Notes: generated by a model not told the origin, from the sequence alone. 64,000 nucleotides of DNA from Sphingobium sp. (GCA_023266575.1 JAHFPV010000010.1:1-64000), one strand, 5' to 3'; positions 9,121 through 18,073 are shown, counted from the first letter of the stretch. Numbers and translations are program-made.

Positions 9121-9696
9121 TCAGAAGAAGCGTTCGGGGATACGGATCGTGTCACCAGGCAGCACGGGCGTATCGGCGGCAAGGGGGACGGACTCCTCGC
9201 TCGATTTGTCACCGTGGCGCACGAAAACGCGCTTCTGGTCCGCGCGATAGGTGTAGCCCTGTGCGATGGCGACGGCGCTAAGCACGGTCAGCCCGGTAGC
9301 GAAGGGATATTGTCCCGGCTGCTTGACCTCACCCAAGATATAGAAGGGGCGATACTGGCTGATGTCGATATTCACGCGCGGATTGTTGATATAACCGGCC
9401 GCATAGCGCTTCGTGATTTCCGCTTCTGCTTCGCGCGGGGTCATCCCGTCGACCTTGACCAGGCCGATCAGCGGCAGCGATGCTTCCCCTTCGGTATTCA
9501 CCGAATATTCCTGGCCCGACAAGGCGGGCTCGTTAAATACGTTCAGGCGGAACTTGTCGCCCGCCCCGATCCGGTAAGCCGTCGTCGCGGCTACTGATCC
9601 AGGCGCCGCCGCAGGCAGCGGGCCGCTGGTGGTGCAGCCGGTCGTCAGCACCGAACTCATCATGATTGTCGCTACAATCCAGGCTTTACAGCGCAT
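9121..9696 (-). CDS. Polysaccharide export lipoprotein (GumB/Wza type)
   Basis: A 191-residue outer-membrane polysaccharide exporter. The signal peptide ends in the lipobox LTTGC with the lipidated cysteine at residue 21. A polysaccharide-export domain follows (YRIGAGDKFRLNVFNE at about 41-56, through NIDISQYRP), then one SLBB-type region beginning YILGEVKQPGQYPF. It is short, like GumB, and lacks the extra SLBB repeat and C-terminal amphipathic helix that form the pore in full-length Wza, so another partner may complete the channel. It is divergent from the WecG-type gene across 128 bp. Confidence 0.92.
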   Translation of the reverse strand: MRCKAWIVATIMMSSVLTTGCTTSGPLPAAAPGSVAATTAYRIGAGDKFRLNVFNEPALSGQEYSVNTEGEASLPLIGLVKVDGMTPREAEAEITKRYAAGYINNPRVNIDISQYRPFYILGEVKQPGQYPFATGLTVLSAVAIAQGYTYRADQKRVFVRHGDKSSEESVPLAADTPVLPGDTIRIPERFF

Positions 9697-9824
9697 ACCA
9701 AACCCCCAATTTCACAATCTGCCCTCGAATCGCCGAGGCAACTTAGAGGAATACCGGTCTTTATTGACCTTGCCATGGCGGTGTGACAAGCAACATCGAC
9801 ATATGCTGATGGGCACTGGACGCG

Positions 9825-10622
9825 ATGAAGTCATTACATTTAACCGACTCGCCTGAACCTGTCGCACCCGTCATCATTGCAGACATTCCAGTTTCGCCCC
9901 TGTCCACCAAACAATGGGTGCAGCTGATGCTCGATGACTGCCGCCAGGCGCGCGAGGGGCGCGCGGCGACCCGTTATCATGCGGCGATCAATGGCAATGT
10001 TATTTCCGCCTATGCGCGCGACCCTGCGTTTCGGGACGCCTATCGCCATGCCGACGCGGTTGCGGCTGACGGAGTTCCGGTGTTGTGGGCGGCCAGGCTG
10101 ATCGCCGGCCGGGAAATCCCCGATCGTGCGGCGACAACCGACTTGTTCCATGATCTTGCGGCGGCGGCGCAGGATCATGGATATAGCATGTATTTCCTGG
10201 GCGCGACGGACGAAGAAAATGGCCGGGCCGTCGCGCGGGTTCGCCAGCTTTATCCGCGCCTGGTGATCGCTGGCGCGCGTAACGGCTATTTTTCCGCCGA
10301 TGAAGAAGAAGCTGTGGTCCAGCAGGTCATGGACGCTCGACCGGACATATTATGGGTGGCCCTTGGTATGCCAAGGGAGGATATTTTCGTCGCGCGCAAC
10401 CTGCACCGGTTCGGCGGCATCGCCTGGGTCAAGACATGCGGTGGGCTGTTCAATTTCCTGTCCGCAAGCCGCACGCGCGCGCCGATGTGGATGCAGCGCG
10501 CCGGCCTTGAATGGCTGTATCGCATGGCGTTGGAGCCGCGCCGGTTGTTCTGGCGCTATTTGACCACCAACCTGGACGCCATCTGGCAGATCCTGCGCAA
10601 GACGCCGCGCCACCAGGGATAA
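9825..10622 (+). CDS. WecG/TagA/CpsF-family glycosyltransferase
   Basis: A 265-residue GT26 glycosyltransferase of the kind that adds a sugar to lipid-linked intermediates at the inner membrane (GumM, WecG, TagA relatives). Family motifs occur in order: NGNVISAYARD, VAADGVPVLWAARL, YFLGAT, ILWVALGMPREDIF, then GGLFNFLSASRTRAP and GLEWLYRMALEPRRLFWRYL near the C-terminus. The ATG at 9825 is the first in frame. Its last 67 bases overlap the antisense 3' end of the neighbouring sulfotransferase gene. Acceptor and donor are not predictable. Confidence 0.92.
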   Translation: MKSLHLTDSPEPVAPVIIADIPVSPLSTKQWVQLMLDDCRQAREGRAATRYHAAINGNVISAYARDPAFRDAYRHADAVAADGVPVLWAARLIAGREIPDRAATTDLFHDLAAAAQDHGYSMYFLGATDEENGRAVARVRQLYPRLVIAGARNGYFSADEEEAVVQQVMDARPDILWVALGMPREDIFVARNLHRFGGIAWVKTCGGLFNFLSASRTRAPMWMQRAGLEWLYRMALEPRRLFWRYLTTNLDAIWQILRKTPRHQG

Positions 10623-11734
10623 GCGATCGTAGCAGGGGCGTTGTTATCCGTTGCAATTCCCGCCGTCCGCGCCCTGCCGATGCGGATCGCATGGTTCAAC
10701 CGGTTGCGGTAGCCCTGCAGAAACTGGACCATGATCATGCGCGCGGTTTCGGCGGAACTGGGCAGACGTGCGCGGCGGCCAAAGGATAGTTGGTAGCCAA
10801 GATAGGTAATCAGCGGGCCGACATGCGCTTCGAATATCTCTATCTCCCGCTGGCTCAATTCCTGCTGCCAGGCATCGATCCGTTCGGGGGCCAGTGCTTG
10901 GCCGACCAGATGATGCTGTTTGCGGGTTGATGGCGGTACATGATAGCGGCGCGCCGCTATCATCGCCTCGTCAAATGGCAACTCCAGCGTCGCACAGACA
11001 CGGCGCAATTCCTCTTCGGGGCGGGCGAGCAGATCCTCATATCGGATGCGCGCCCAGCGATTGGGCGGCAAGCAGTCGCGTAGCGCCATGCCCATGGCCA
11101 CCCGCTGCGACCAGAAATGCGCCGCGCTGGAAATACTATTTGGTCCCCAGGCGACCTTGAGCAGCGAATTGGCCACGGCTCGCCCGTCCCGGACGATGTG
11201 GACAAATCGTGCCTCCGGGCACGCATCCGCCAAGGCCTGCATATGCCGGACATTGCCTGGCTGATGTTCGACCCAAAAGTCGACGTCGGTGCGACCCGAT
11301 CGGGCACCATAAGTCCGCACGAGCCAATTCACCGCATCCATGAATGTGCCGTATCCGTCGGGACGCTCGTCGCCGATTGGAAAATTCCACAGCTTGAAGC
11401 GGGGATGAGCCGCTATGGCGTCGATTGCCTGGCGCAACTCGACGATCTGGCGGGGATCATGGGGCATCAGGTCGGCGACGAACTGCGATTCAGGCGTTGC
11501 AATCATGCGATCGCCGCTGCCCAACATTGCGCCCAGCAGGGTCGATCCACTCCGCTGACAGCCAACGACGAATATCGGGGTCACCCCTTGTTCGATGGCC
11601 AGTGGTCTGGTCTCCACGTCATGCCCTTGAGACAGGGCGCAGGGCTGCGTGGCTTCCCGCGACATGCCGAGCATCGGCCAGACCGATTGGGCATCGGTTG
11701 GCGTGGGGGGCGGTATCTGCGTTATCCGCGCCAT
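10556..11734 (-). CDS. Sulfotransferase (Sulfotransfer_3-like)
   Basis: A protein of about 392 residues with a PAPS loop FVVGCQRSGSTLLGAML (around 55-71) and a 3'-phosphate site IVRDGRAVANSLL. The remainder fits the bacterial sulfotransferase-3 type (DLLARPEEELRRVCATLELPF). The preferred ATG at 11734 lies 13 bases inside the end of the upstream sulfotransferase gene, giving coupled translation; the open frame further upstream is the shadow of that gene. The 3' end runs 67 bases into the wecG-like gene on the other strand. Substrate unknown; its place in the locus suggests a polysaccharide or lipid-linked sugar. Confidence 0.83.
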   Translation of the reverse strand: MARITQIPPPTPTDAQSVWPMLGMSREATQPCALSQGHDVETRPLAIEQGVTPIFVVGCQRSGSTLLGAMLGSGDRMIATPESQFVADLMPHDPRQIVELRQAIDAIAAHPRFKLWNFPIGDERPDGYGTFMDAVNWLVRTYGARSGRTDVDFWVEHQPGNVRHMQALADACPEARFVHIVRDGRAVANSLLKVAWGPNSISSAAHFWSQRVAMGMALRDCLPPNRWARIRYEDLLARPEEELRRVCATLELPFDEAMIAARRYHVPPSTRKQHHLVGQALAPERIDAWQQELSQREIEIFEAHVGPLITYLGYQLSFGRRARLPSSAETARMIMVQFLQGYRNRLNHAIRIGRARTAGIATDNNAPATIAYPWWRGVLRRICQMASRLVVK

Positions 11735-12618
11735 GTGGGCCACGCGAAATCGGGACCAAGCATGGCACGGGTGCGCTCGCGCGATCGGTGCAGGCGCTGG
11801 TTGAGCCAGGCGGCCAGGGCAGGGGCAGGGGCGGGATAGCGGCCCTCGTTCAGCTTGCGCTGATCCTGCGTGCGGGCAAAAGGTTCTATGGCGAGGAATG
11901 CCGCTATGCGGTCGCGCTCGGCTGCTGGATCGTTCTGATATCGCTCGGTGGCGATGTACAAAAGCCGATCGTGGCCGAACAGCGCCTGCCACCGGCTGAT
12001 CTGCACATCATATTCGCTGCGCGCGCAATAGCTGTAATGCTGGTGGGCGAAACGTGCCTGCCTGCCGGGGCCGACACGGTCATGCGGTTCGACAATCCGC
12101 TCAGGTTCGGCGGCAAAGGCTGCCTCTGGTTCCAATATTTCGAAGCCGCGCGCAACTTCATGCCAATAATGGGACCATGCACGCGCACATGGGTCGCGCA
12201 GCATAACGATGATTTTCGCCTCAGGGCAAAATGCACTGATGCGCGCAGCAGCGTCGGGATGCATGAGATAGTATGGGGTGCAATCCATCGTCATCACCGG
12301 CGCGCCCAATTGGCGCCTACGGTCCTCCGCATCCCGCAGTGACGGGAAGTGGGCGAGATAATTTTCGGCCGGGCGCATGTGGTGCCGGTCGAACTGGTGC
12401 ACTTCCTTTGCTACCGGCGCGATGATCTGCGGGTGGCTTGCCAAGTCCCGGAACAATGATGTCGTGCCGGCCTTTTGTGCGCCGACAATGAAGATTTGGG
12501 GCGACAGACGATCACCACGTCTTATGGCCAGTAGCGCTTCGAGTCGCGCAGTGGCAATGAACGAACGGGGACGATAAAGAATACGCCGGTGCAGGGGCCT
12601 CTCGGTACGCATGTCCAT
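11722..12618 (-). CDS. Sulfotransferase (Sulfotransfer_1-like)
   Basis: About 298 residues. The PAPS-binding IFIVGAQKAGTTSLFRDLAS lies near the N-terminus and the 3'-phosphate motif MLRDPCARAWSHY follows about 90 residues later, the spacing of heparan-type sulfotransferases. An HQFDRH stretch lies between them. ATGs at 12645, 12618 and 12612 are possible; a GGGGGAGGA just upstream of 12618 favours one of the two shorter forms. First gene of a two-gene sulfotransferase unit, divergent from the cell-wall hydrolase gene. Confidence 0.86.
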   Translation of the reverse strand: MDMRTERPLHRRILYRPRSFIATARLEALLAIRRGDRLSPQIFIVGAQKAGTTSLFRDLASHPQIIAPVAKEVHQFDRHHMRPAENYLAHFPSLRDAEDRRRQLGAPVMTMDCTPYYLMHPDAAARISAFCPEAKIIVMLRDPCARAWSHYWHEVARGFEILEPEAAFAAEPERIVEPHDRVGPGRQARFAHQHYSYCARSEYDVQISRWQALFGHDRLLYIATERYQNDPAAERDRIAAFLAIEPFARTQDQRKLNEGRYPAPAPALAAWLNQRLHRSRERTRAMLGPDFAWPTWRG

Positions 12619-12754
12619 AAGACTATCTCGTCCTCCCCCTTCCATTCAGGCTTTGACTCGCATGGAATATTCTTCTTCTACAACCAATCACATTTCCCTC
12701 CCACATCATTAACCATTTGATGTTAGGGCAGCGTCTCGAAATTGGAATGACCAG

Positions 12755-14077
12755 ATGACTGCATCTCCTCCGTCCGCCGATCGGGACAAAGGCGTCGATC
12801 CGGCTGAGAGCGAATATGCGTTGCATGGTCGTGGAGGCGGGCTGTCGGCGCGCCGGACCACGGCGATCATTTTATGCGGTCTGATCCTCGCCGCTGGCCT
12901 CGCCTTGGCAGTATATTTTGTCGATACGCTCACGGCGGTCCCGTCGCAGCCCGATTATGGCGTGCCACCCAATTATGATCCGCGATCGCACATGGCTACC
13001 GGGCGATCGGCAACCGGGGTGGAGCCGCCGGCCCTGATCTTCAAGCCATTGGCGGCGCCCGACGCGCGTGCCATCAATGACGCGCAACCTTTTTCCACGG
13101 CACCCCGGCCCCCGGCTCCCCCCTTCATCTATTCTGGACCAGCGGACAATTGGCGACGGGCGCAAGACTGTCTGGCCAGCGCGGTTTATTATGAGGCCGG
13201 TGACGATCCGGTCGGCCAGCGCGCGGTGGCCCAGGTCGTGGTAAACCGCCTGCGCCATCCGGCCTTTCCCAAAAGCGTGTGCGGCGTCGTCTTTCAGGGC
13301 AGCGAACGCGCCATCGGTTGCCAGTTCACCTTTACCTGCGACGGATCGATCATACGGCGTCGCCCCAGCGCATCAGCTTGGTCGCGGGCGTTGATCGCTG
13401 CAAGGGCTGCGCTGAACGGCTATGTGTTCGGGGCCGTCAGCACCGCAACACATTATCACACCGATTATGTCGTGCCTTTCTGGTCCGCGCAGATGGACAA
13501 GTTGGTGATGGTGCGCGGACACATATTTTTTCGCTGGTCTCATTCGGCCATGCTGCGCAGGGTGAGGGTCATGGATGAGCCGGTGATCGCTTCGATCGCC
13601 GGCCTGGCGGGCGATCAGAAAAAGGATGACGGCGCGTCCGCTGTCTTGTCCTACGATCTGGCCAAACTGGGCGATTGGCGCGACCGGTCATCCATTGCGA
13701 ACAGTCCCGGCCGCAAGGATGCGGGGGCAGATGTTCCGGCATGGATACTCAAGGGCAACCGCCTGCATGATACTGTACCTGCTGCTGGCGCTTATATCCT
13801 GTCGCTTGAACCTGGCGCCTTTGCCGGATCCTATGCCGTGACCGCCTATCGCATGTGCCGGGACAAGCCCCAATGCACCGTCATCGGCTGGCTGAACCCC
13901 GGTGATCTGCCATCGGGTCCCGTAGTATCGGCCGCCGCGGCAAAGACCATGTCGTTCTTCTATCGTGTGGATGGTGACCGACGTAAGGAAACCGTATTGT
14001 TCGACTGCGCCGTGATTGACCGGCCCGATCCGCGACAATGTCTGCCCGACAATCGCATGGGACTTTTGCCCAAATAG
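12755..14077 (+). CDS. SleB-like cell-wall hydrolase, membrane-anchored
   Basis: A 440-residue protein with a single N-terminal membrane helix (about 36-58), a proline-rich linker to about residue 125, then a SleB/hydrolase_2 domain. That domain has QDCLASAVYYEAGDDPVGQR with the probable catalytic glutamate in YYEA, VAQVVVNRLRHPAFP, CQFTFTCDG and THYHTDYVVPFW. These are the family's core motifs for peptidoglycan cleavage. The last 170 residues are a separate, unrecognised domain. It is likely anchored in the inner membrane with the enzyme in the periplasm. It stands between the polysaccharide locus and the TolC-type gene, with no overlap to suggest an operon upstream. Confidence 0.85.
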   Translation: MTASPPSADRDKGVDPAESEYALHGRGGGLSARRTTAIILCGLILAAGLALAVYFVDTLTAVPSQPDYGVPPNYDPRSHMATGRSATGVEPPALIFKPLAAPDARAINDAQPFSTAPRPPAPPFIYSGPADNWRRAQDCLASAVYYEAGDDPVGQRAVAQVVVNRLRHPAFPKSVCGVVFQGSERAIGCQFTFTCDGSIIRRRPSASAWSRALIAARAALNGYVFGAVSTATHYHTDYVVPFWSAQMDKLVMVRGHIFFRWSHSAMLRRVRVMDEPVIASIAGLAGDQKKDDGASAVLSYDLAKLGDWRDRSSIANSPGRKDAGADVPAWILKGNRLHDTVPAAGAYILSLEPGAFAGSYAVTAYRMCRDKPQCTVIGWLNPGDLPSGPVVSAAAAKTMSFFYRVDGDRRKETVLFDCAVIDRPDPRQCLPDNRMGLLPK

Positions 14078-14195
14078 GACGATCGCGTCCGGCTGCGTGG
14101 GCGGAAGCAAACAGGCTTTGCGAACCATTAACCTTATTCTGCCAGGACGGTGCGCAAGCGGCGTGACTGCCGGGGGTGGAAATTGGGGCAAGGCA

Positions 14196-15662
14196 ATGAT
14201 GGGACGGCGAAGCAACTTTTTCCCGCTGGCAGCGATAATCGCCGGCACCATGGTCGGAACACCGGCGTCAGCCGAAACGCTGATGGAAGCACTGGCTCTG
14301 GCCTATACCGACAATCCTTCGATCACGGCGGCCCGCGCCGACCAGCGCGCCATCGACGAAAATGTCACTATCCAGCGGTCCAGCGGCCTGCCCTTTGCTG
14401 ACAGCAGCATCAGCTATTCGAACAATATCTATCGTCAGTTTCCCCAGATTTCTCCGCGCGAAGCGTTGAGCATGAACGCGCAGGTGGTGTTGCCTCTCTA
14501 CAGCGGCGGCACCGTTCGCAATGCCGTCAACGCGGCCAAATTACGGGTCGAATCCGGCCAGTTTTCGCTGCGCAGCGTCGAGGCTAATCTCTTCCAGAGC
14601 ATCGTTGCGACCTATATGAACGTGCTGCGCGATAGCGCAATCGTCGAACTGAACCGGCAGAATGTCCGCGCCCTGGATGTCAATCTGAGCGCTGGCGTGG
14701 AACGGTTCGAAGTGGGCGATCTCACCCGGACCGACGTGGCCCAGTCCCGTTCGCGCCTGGCGCTGGCGCGCTCCAGCCTGCAAAGCGCCCAGGCGCAGCT
14801 TATCGCGTCGAAGGAAAATTATATCGCTCTTGTCGGCAAGCCGCCGCAGGATCTTGAAGTACCGCCGCCGCTACCCGGCTTGCCGGAGAGCGCAGAAGCG
14901 GCCGTAGCGCTGGCGCTGGCGAACAATCCTACCTTGCTTGCCGCCAACAAGGCTCGCGACGCGACGCGGTACGACGTCAAATCCGCCAATGGCCAGATCA
15001 TGCCGCGGGTCAGCGCCTTTGTTAACGGGTCGAAAACCGACTATCTGGGGTCCACCGTGGTCAATCAGGGGGGGATAATAGACGTCCGCAACGACAAGGC
15101 GGCGTCGGCAGGCGCCACCATCTCCATTCCATTATATCAGGGCGGGCGTCCCGGCGCGCAGCAGCGCCAGGCGGCCGCACGCGAATCGAGCGCGATCGAG
15201 CAGGCGACTGCCACCGAACGCGGCGTGATCGCACAGACCCGCGCCTCCTACGCCCTTTGGCGCGCGGCGCTCGAAACGATTGCGTCTGCCGAAGAAGCCG
15301 TCAAGTCGGCCGAGCTGGCGCTGGACGGTGTGAAGGTCGAAAATTCCGCCGGTTCGCGCACGATCCTCGACATCCTCAATGCAGAGCAGGAGGCGCTCAA
15401 CACGCGCGTCCAGCTAGTCAGCGCGCGCCGCGACGCCTATGTGTCCGCCTTCACGCTTCTGGCGAATATGGGCCGGGCCGAAGCGCGCGATCTGGGCATC
15501 GACCGGGCCTATTATGATCCCAAGGATAATTATGCCCGCATCAAGGGCAAGTTCCTCGATTTCGACTACGCCCCCCGGTCCAAACCGATCAGCACCAGCA
15601 CGGCCAACACGCCGTCGCAGCAGCCGGGTACCATCCTGATCCCAGGCTTTTCCGGCTTCTGA
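14196..15662 (+). CDS. TolC-family outer-membrane efflux/secretion protein
   Basis: A 488-residue outer-membrane channel component for type I secretion or efflux. A signal peptide ends near TPASA, followed by the ETLMEALALAYTDNP opening common to TolC/CyaE proteins. Two OEP repeats follow with long alanine- and glutamine-rich helices; VLPLYSGGTVRNAV and SIPLYQGGRPGAQQRQAA mark the equivalent beta-strand/turn in each repeat. ATGs at 14196 and 14199 follow an AAGG; the long upstream extension of the frame overlaps the hydrolase gene and is not used. No ABC or MFP partner is adjacent. Confidence 0.9.
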   Translation: MMGRRSNFFPLAAIIAGTMVGTPASAETLMEALALAYTDNPSITAARADQRAIDENVTIQRSSGLPFADSSISYSNNIYRQFPQISPREALSMNAQVVLPLYSGGTVRNAVNAAKLRVESGQFSLRSVEANLFQSIVATYMNVLRDSAIVELNRQNVRALDVNLSAGVERFEVGDLTRTDVAQSRSRLALARSSLQSAQAQLIASKENYIALVGKPPQDLEVPPPLPGLPESAEAAVALALANNPTLLAANKARDATRYDVKSANGQIMPRVSAFVNGSKTDYLGSTVVNQGGIIDVRNDKAASAGATISIPLYQGGRPGAQQRQAAARESSAIEQATATERGVIAQTRASYALWRAALETIASAEEAVKSAELALDGVKVENSAGSRTILDILNAEQEALNTRVQLVSARRDAYVSAFTLLANMGRAEARDLGIDRAYYDPKDNYARIKGKFLDFDYAPRSKPISTSTANTPSQQPGTILIPGFSGF

Positions 15663-15759
15663 CCGTTTGGCAGGCGAGGCGCGCCATGGTTACGAGCGAT
15701 TAACCCTCTTTGGCTATCATTCTTGTTCGCAGATGATGCTGTAACGACAGGAGGCAGGG

Positions 15760-16071
15760 ATGGAAGCAACATCAGCCGGGCAAATCGCCGCCCTCGTTCG
15801 GGCGGAAGCGGGAAAGATGCGCGCGGCGATCGACGGGGTGAGTGACGGGGCGCAGGTGAGCCTGCGCGTCGGCGATTTCGCAAAGCTGGCGCATATGATG
15901 GAACGGCTTGCCGACAGCGTCATGACCCGTGCGAATGGTTCGCTCAGCGAATCGCGTCACTGGATTCCGTTGGATAATTTCGAACGCCTGCGTGCAGAGG
16001 CAACGCAGTGGCGAGCAGAGTGCGAAAAATTGCGCCGCGAGGCGCAGATCGACAGTTTGCTTCGTCTCTAG
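15760..16071 (+). CDS. Small protein of unknown function
   Basis: 103 residues, not recognised. A clean AGGAGG lies 5 bases before the ATG, which supports a real gene. The protein is soluble; the C-terminal third (LDNFERLRAEATQWRAECEK) looks like a heptad-rich coiled coil. No signal peptide or metal site is seen. It ends 3 bases before the stop of the opposite-strand 62-residue gene, so the two are convergent. Confidence 0.6.
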   Translation: MEATSAGQIAALVRAEAGKMRAAIDGVSDGAQVSLRVGDFAKLAHMMERLADSVMTRANGSLSESRHWIPLDNFERLRAEATQWRAECEKLRREAQIDSLLRL

Positions 16072-16074
16072 CCA

Positions 16075-16263
16075 TCACGGCAGCAGGAGCATCAGCCCCG
16101 CAATGCAGGCCGCCCAGAACGCTACGATCGTCGTCATGATCGCGGTGAAAATCGCATAGTTGCGGGCTAATTTCCATGGCTTGAGCCGCCGGGTTTGCGG
16201 ACGCGGCGCATCGCGATAGGGGACTGGAACAGCATCCGCTTCGACGATCGATTCCATGAACAT
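16075..16263 (-). CDS. Small single-pass membrane protein
   Basis: 62 residues with one C-terminal transmembrane helix (about 38-61, IFTAIMTTIVAFWAACIAG) and a basic, proline-containing N-terminal half. An AAGGAG sits 7 bases upstream of the ATG. A hairpin with 7-base arms lies directly before that ribosome-binding site (16278-16302). Not recognised as a known family. Confidence 0.6.
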   Translation of the reverse strand: MFMESIVEADAVPVPYRDAPRPQTRRLKPWKLARNYAIFTAIMTTIVAFWAACIAGLMLLLP

Positions 16264-16277
16264 GACTCAACTCCTTT

Positions 16278-16302
16278 AATCTCTACTTAAACAATAGAGA
16301 TT
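16278..16302 (-). promoter_or_regulatory. Leader hairpin touching the RBS of the 62-residue gene
   Basis: The arms AATCTCT (16278-16284) and AGAGATT (16296-16302) are perfectly complementary around an 11-base AT-rich loop. On the minus strand the hairpin ends immediately before AAGGAG. It is a weak, AT-rich stem that could modulate ribosome access; no function is shown. Confidence 0.35.
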
Positions 16303-16426
16303 TAGAATGCTAGATAGATTTCGTCAGGGCGTGGTAAAGTCGCGATTTATCGTTTGCCGGGCGCAGCAGGCCTTGAACGGCAAAATGGAGACAGCCATCG
16401 CCGCCATTTTGCCGTCGATATGGAGG

Positions 16427-17693
16427 TCAGTCGGCAGTCAAGGGCGCGGCCAGCGCATCAGCCCATGTCTTGATCACTGCGGCTTCCTTGACCTGCCCCG
16501 TCTGGCGCGAGTGCAGCCCGTCCGAGCTGTCATTGGTATAGTCGGCCCAGCGATCGGTCTGCGTCGGATCTTCTACGGCCGCTGCAATATCGACATGGCC
16601 CGACAGCCCATAGGCGGCAAAGTTGGTCCTGATTTCGCCGTTGAACGCGTGACGACCATCGGTTGCGCCGTTGGCATAGAGCCCGGCCGGAACATTGGAT
16701 CCGTTGGTCGACGGTGCCATCGTCGTCCACCATATCCGCACCTGAGGATTGATCGCCTTCGCCTTCACGACAAAGGCCGCGATGTCCGCCAATATCTGGC
16801 TCGCGGTGCGTCCGCTGCTCATGTCGTTGACCGACCAGTTGCACAATATGTCGCTGACATAGGCGATGATCCCGATCCGCAGGACCGGCCTGGCGAAGTT
16901 GTCTGCGACAAAGTCCTGAATCTTGGACCCGGACCGTGCCTGCATCACATGCGGAATGCCCGCCTGTTCCAGCGCCATGCGCGCCGGCCCACCCGCCGTG
17001 CCGGTGCCGGGGCCAGCATTGCCCGACACGCCGTAAAAGCGACTGTCGCCGCCCACCAGCACGGTGGGGCCATGATCAGTGGCAAGGCCGATCAGCACGC
17101 CCGGCGCACCATCGATTTGCGCTCTTGCTCCACCATCGGCGGGAAGCGCACCGGTCTGCATCAACCGGTCGATGCTGGTTGTCGTACCCCTTTGATCTTC
17201 ACCTGCAGGCGTACCAGGCCCGGTCATGGGAAAGTTGGCGCGGGTGTCCCCGACCAGATTATCCTTCATTGATCGGTGCCAGACCGTGGCACCGGGCTGG
17301 AATTCGGACAGGCCAAGCGCGCCGGGGACGACATCGTCCGACCATAGCAGCCCACCGCCGGGAATCGCGCCGATATCGCTGCCGGACCAGGTTATACGTC
17401 CGACCGCCGAGCCGATTTCCAGCGCCCGTTGAATCGATTGCGTGCTGACTGCGGTTTCGGACTGGTCGGACCCGATGATGAACGCGGCGTCGGCGTAGCG
17501 CAGGGCGGTCATATGTGCGCTGGACAGCATATCCTTTATGCGCCCGCTGGTTCGCGCCGAATTCGACGTCGATACATTGCCGATGCCATAGGCGCTTTCT
17601 CCGGCGCGGATGGAGCCAAGGCGCCACAGTGCTGCCTCGCGCGCGGTCACCGAACCGCGCGCGCCATGGCCAAAGCCATATCCCAGCCGCCCC
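16427..17693 (-). CDS. SGNH/GDSL-fold hydrolase-like protein, candidate GTA/phage spike fibre
   Basis: A 422-residue protein. The first 200 residues are glycine- and serine-rich and unrecognised. The C-terminal half shows SGNH blocks in order: VLVGGDSRFYG (GDS at 216-218), NWSVND (290-291) and DGLHSRQTG with the D-x-x-H pair at 392/395. No signal peptide. It is coupled to the spike-base gene by a TGATG junction (ATG at 17695-17693 sharing the A of the stop), so it is probably its partner. By analogy with the head-spike operon of the Rhodobacter capsulatus GTA (rcc01079-rcc01080), it may be the spike fibre, with the hydrolase acting on surface polysaccharide esters. That role is inference. Confidence 0.65.
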
Positions 17694-17694
17694 A

Positions 17695-17961
17695 TCAGGC
17701 AAGTGCCACGATGTTGGCGGCCGTCGTGCCCGTGGCGCGGACGTAACGGGCGCGGACATCCAGGACCTGCCCGTCGGCGACATGGAGGAAGCTGACGTCC
17801 GCGGTCCCATCGACGCCCCGCAGCACGACCGTGCCACCGGTGCCGATATACAGCGCCTTTGGCACGACCGGCAATGCGTTGCTGTCATGGGGAATGACGG
17901 CATAGGGCGCGCGCGCCGATGCAATCGGATTGTCGATGAAGCTGGTATAGGGATCGGTCAT
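17695..17961 (-). CDS. Head-spike base protein, Rcc01079-like (gene transfer agent)
   Basis: 88 residues with the layout of the spike-base family of alphaproteobacterial GTAs and related phages: a short N-terminus, a VIPHDSNALPVVPKALYIG strand, GTGGTVVLRG, a middle V..ADGQVLDVRARYV strand and the closing ATGTTAANIVAL. It would sit on capsid vertices and hold a fibre. A strong AGGAGG lies 6 bases before the ATG. The next gene is coupled by TGATG. No portal, terminase or tail genes are nearby, so it is an isolated accessory unit. Confidence 0.7.
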   Translation of the reverse strand: MTDPYTSFIDNPIASARAPYAVIPHDSNALPVVPKALYIGTGGTVVLRGVDGTADVSFLHVADGQVLDVRARYVRATGTTAANIVALA

Positions 17962-18073
17962 CTTGCGCCTCCTGCGTAGAGAGGCGACTCACATATACCG
18001 AACGATAGCCTGTAGGACAGCAAATAGGATCGAAGTCTTGACCAAATATCTCCTATTTGGTTCAAAGAGGCTT

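Noticed and set aside
11735-11992. N-terminal extension of the sulfotransferase at 10556
   Set aside because: Arginine/proline-rich shadow of the neighbouring sulfotransferase; ATG at 11734 gives a coupled start.
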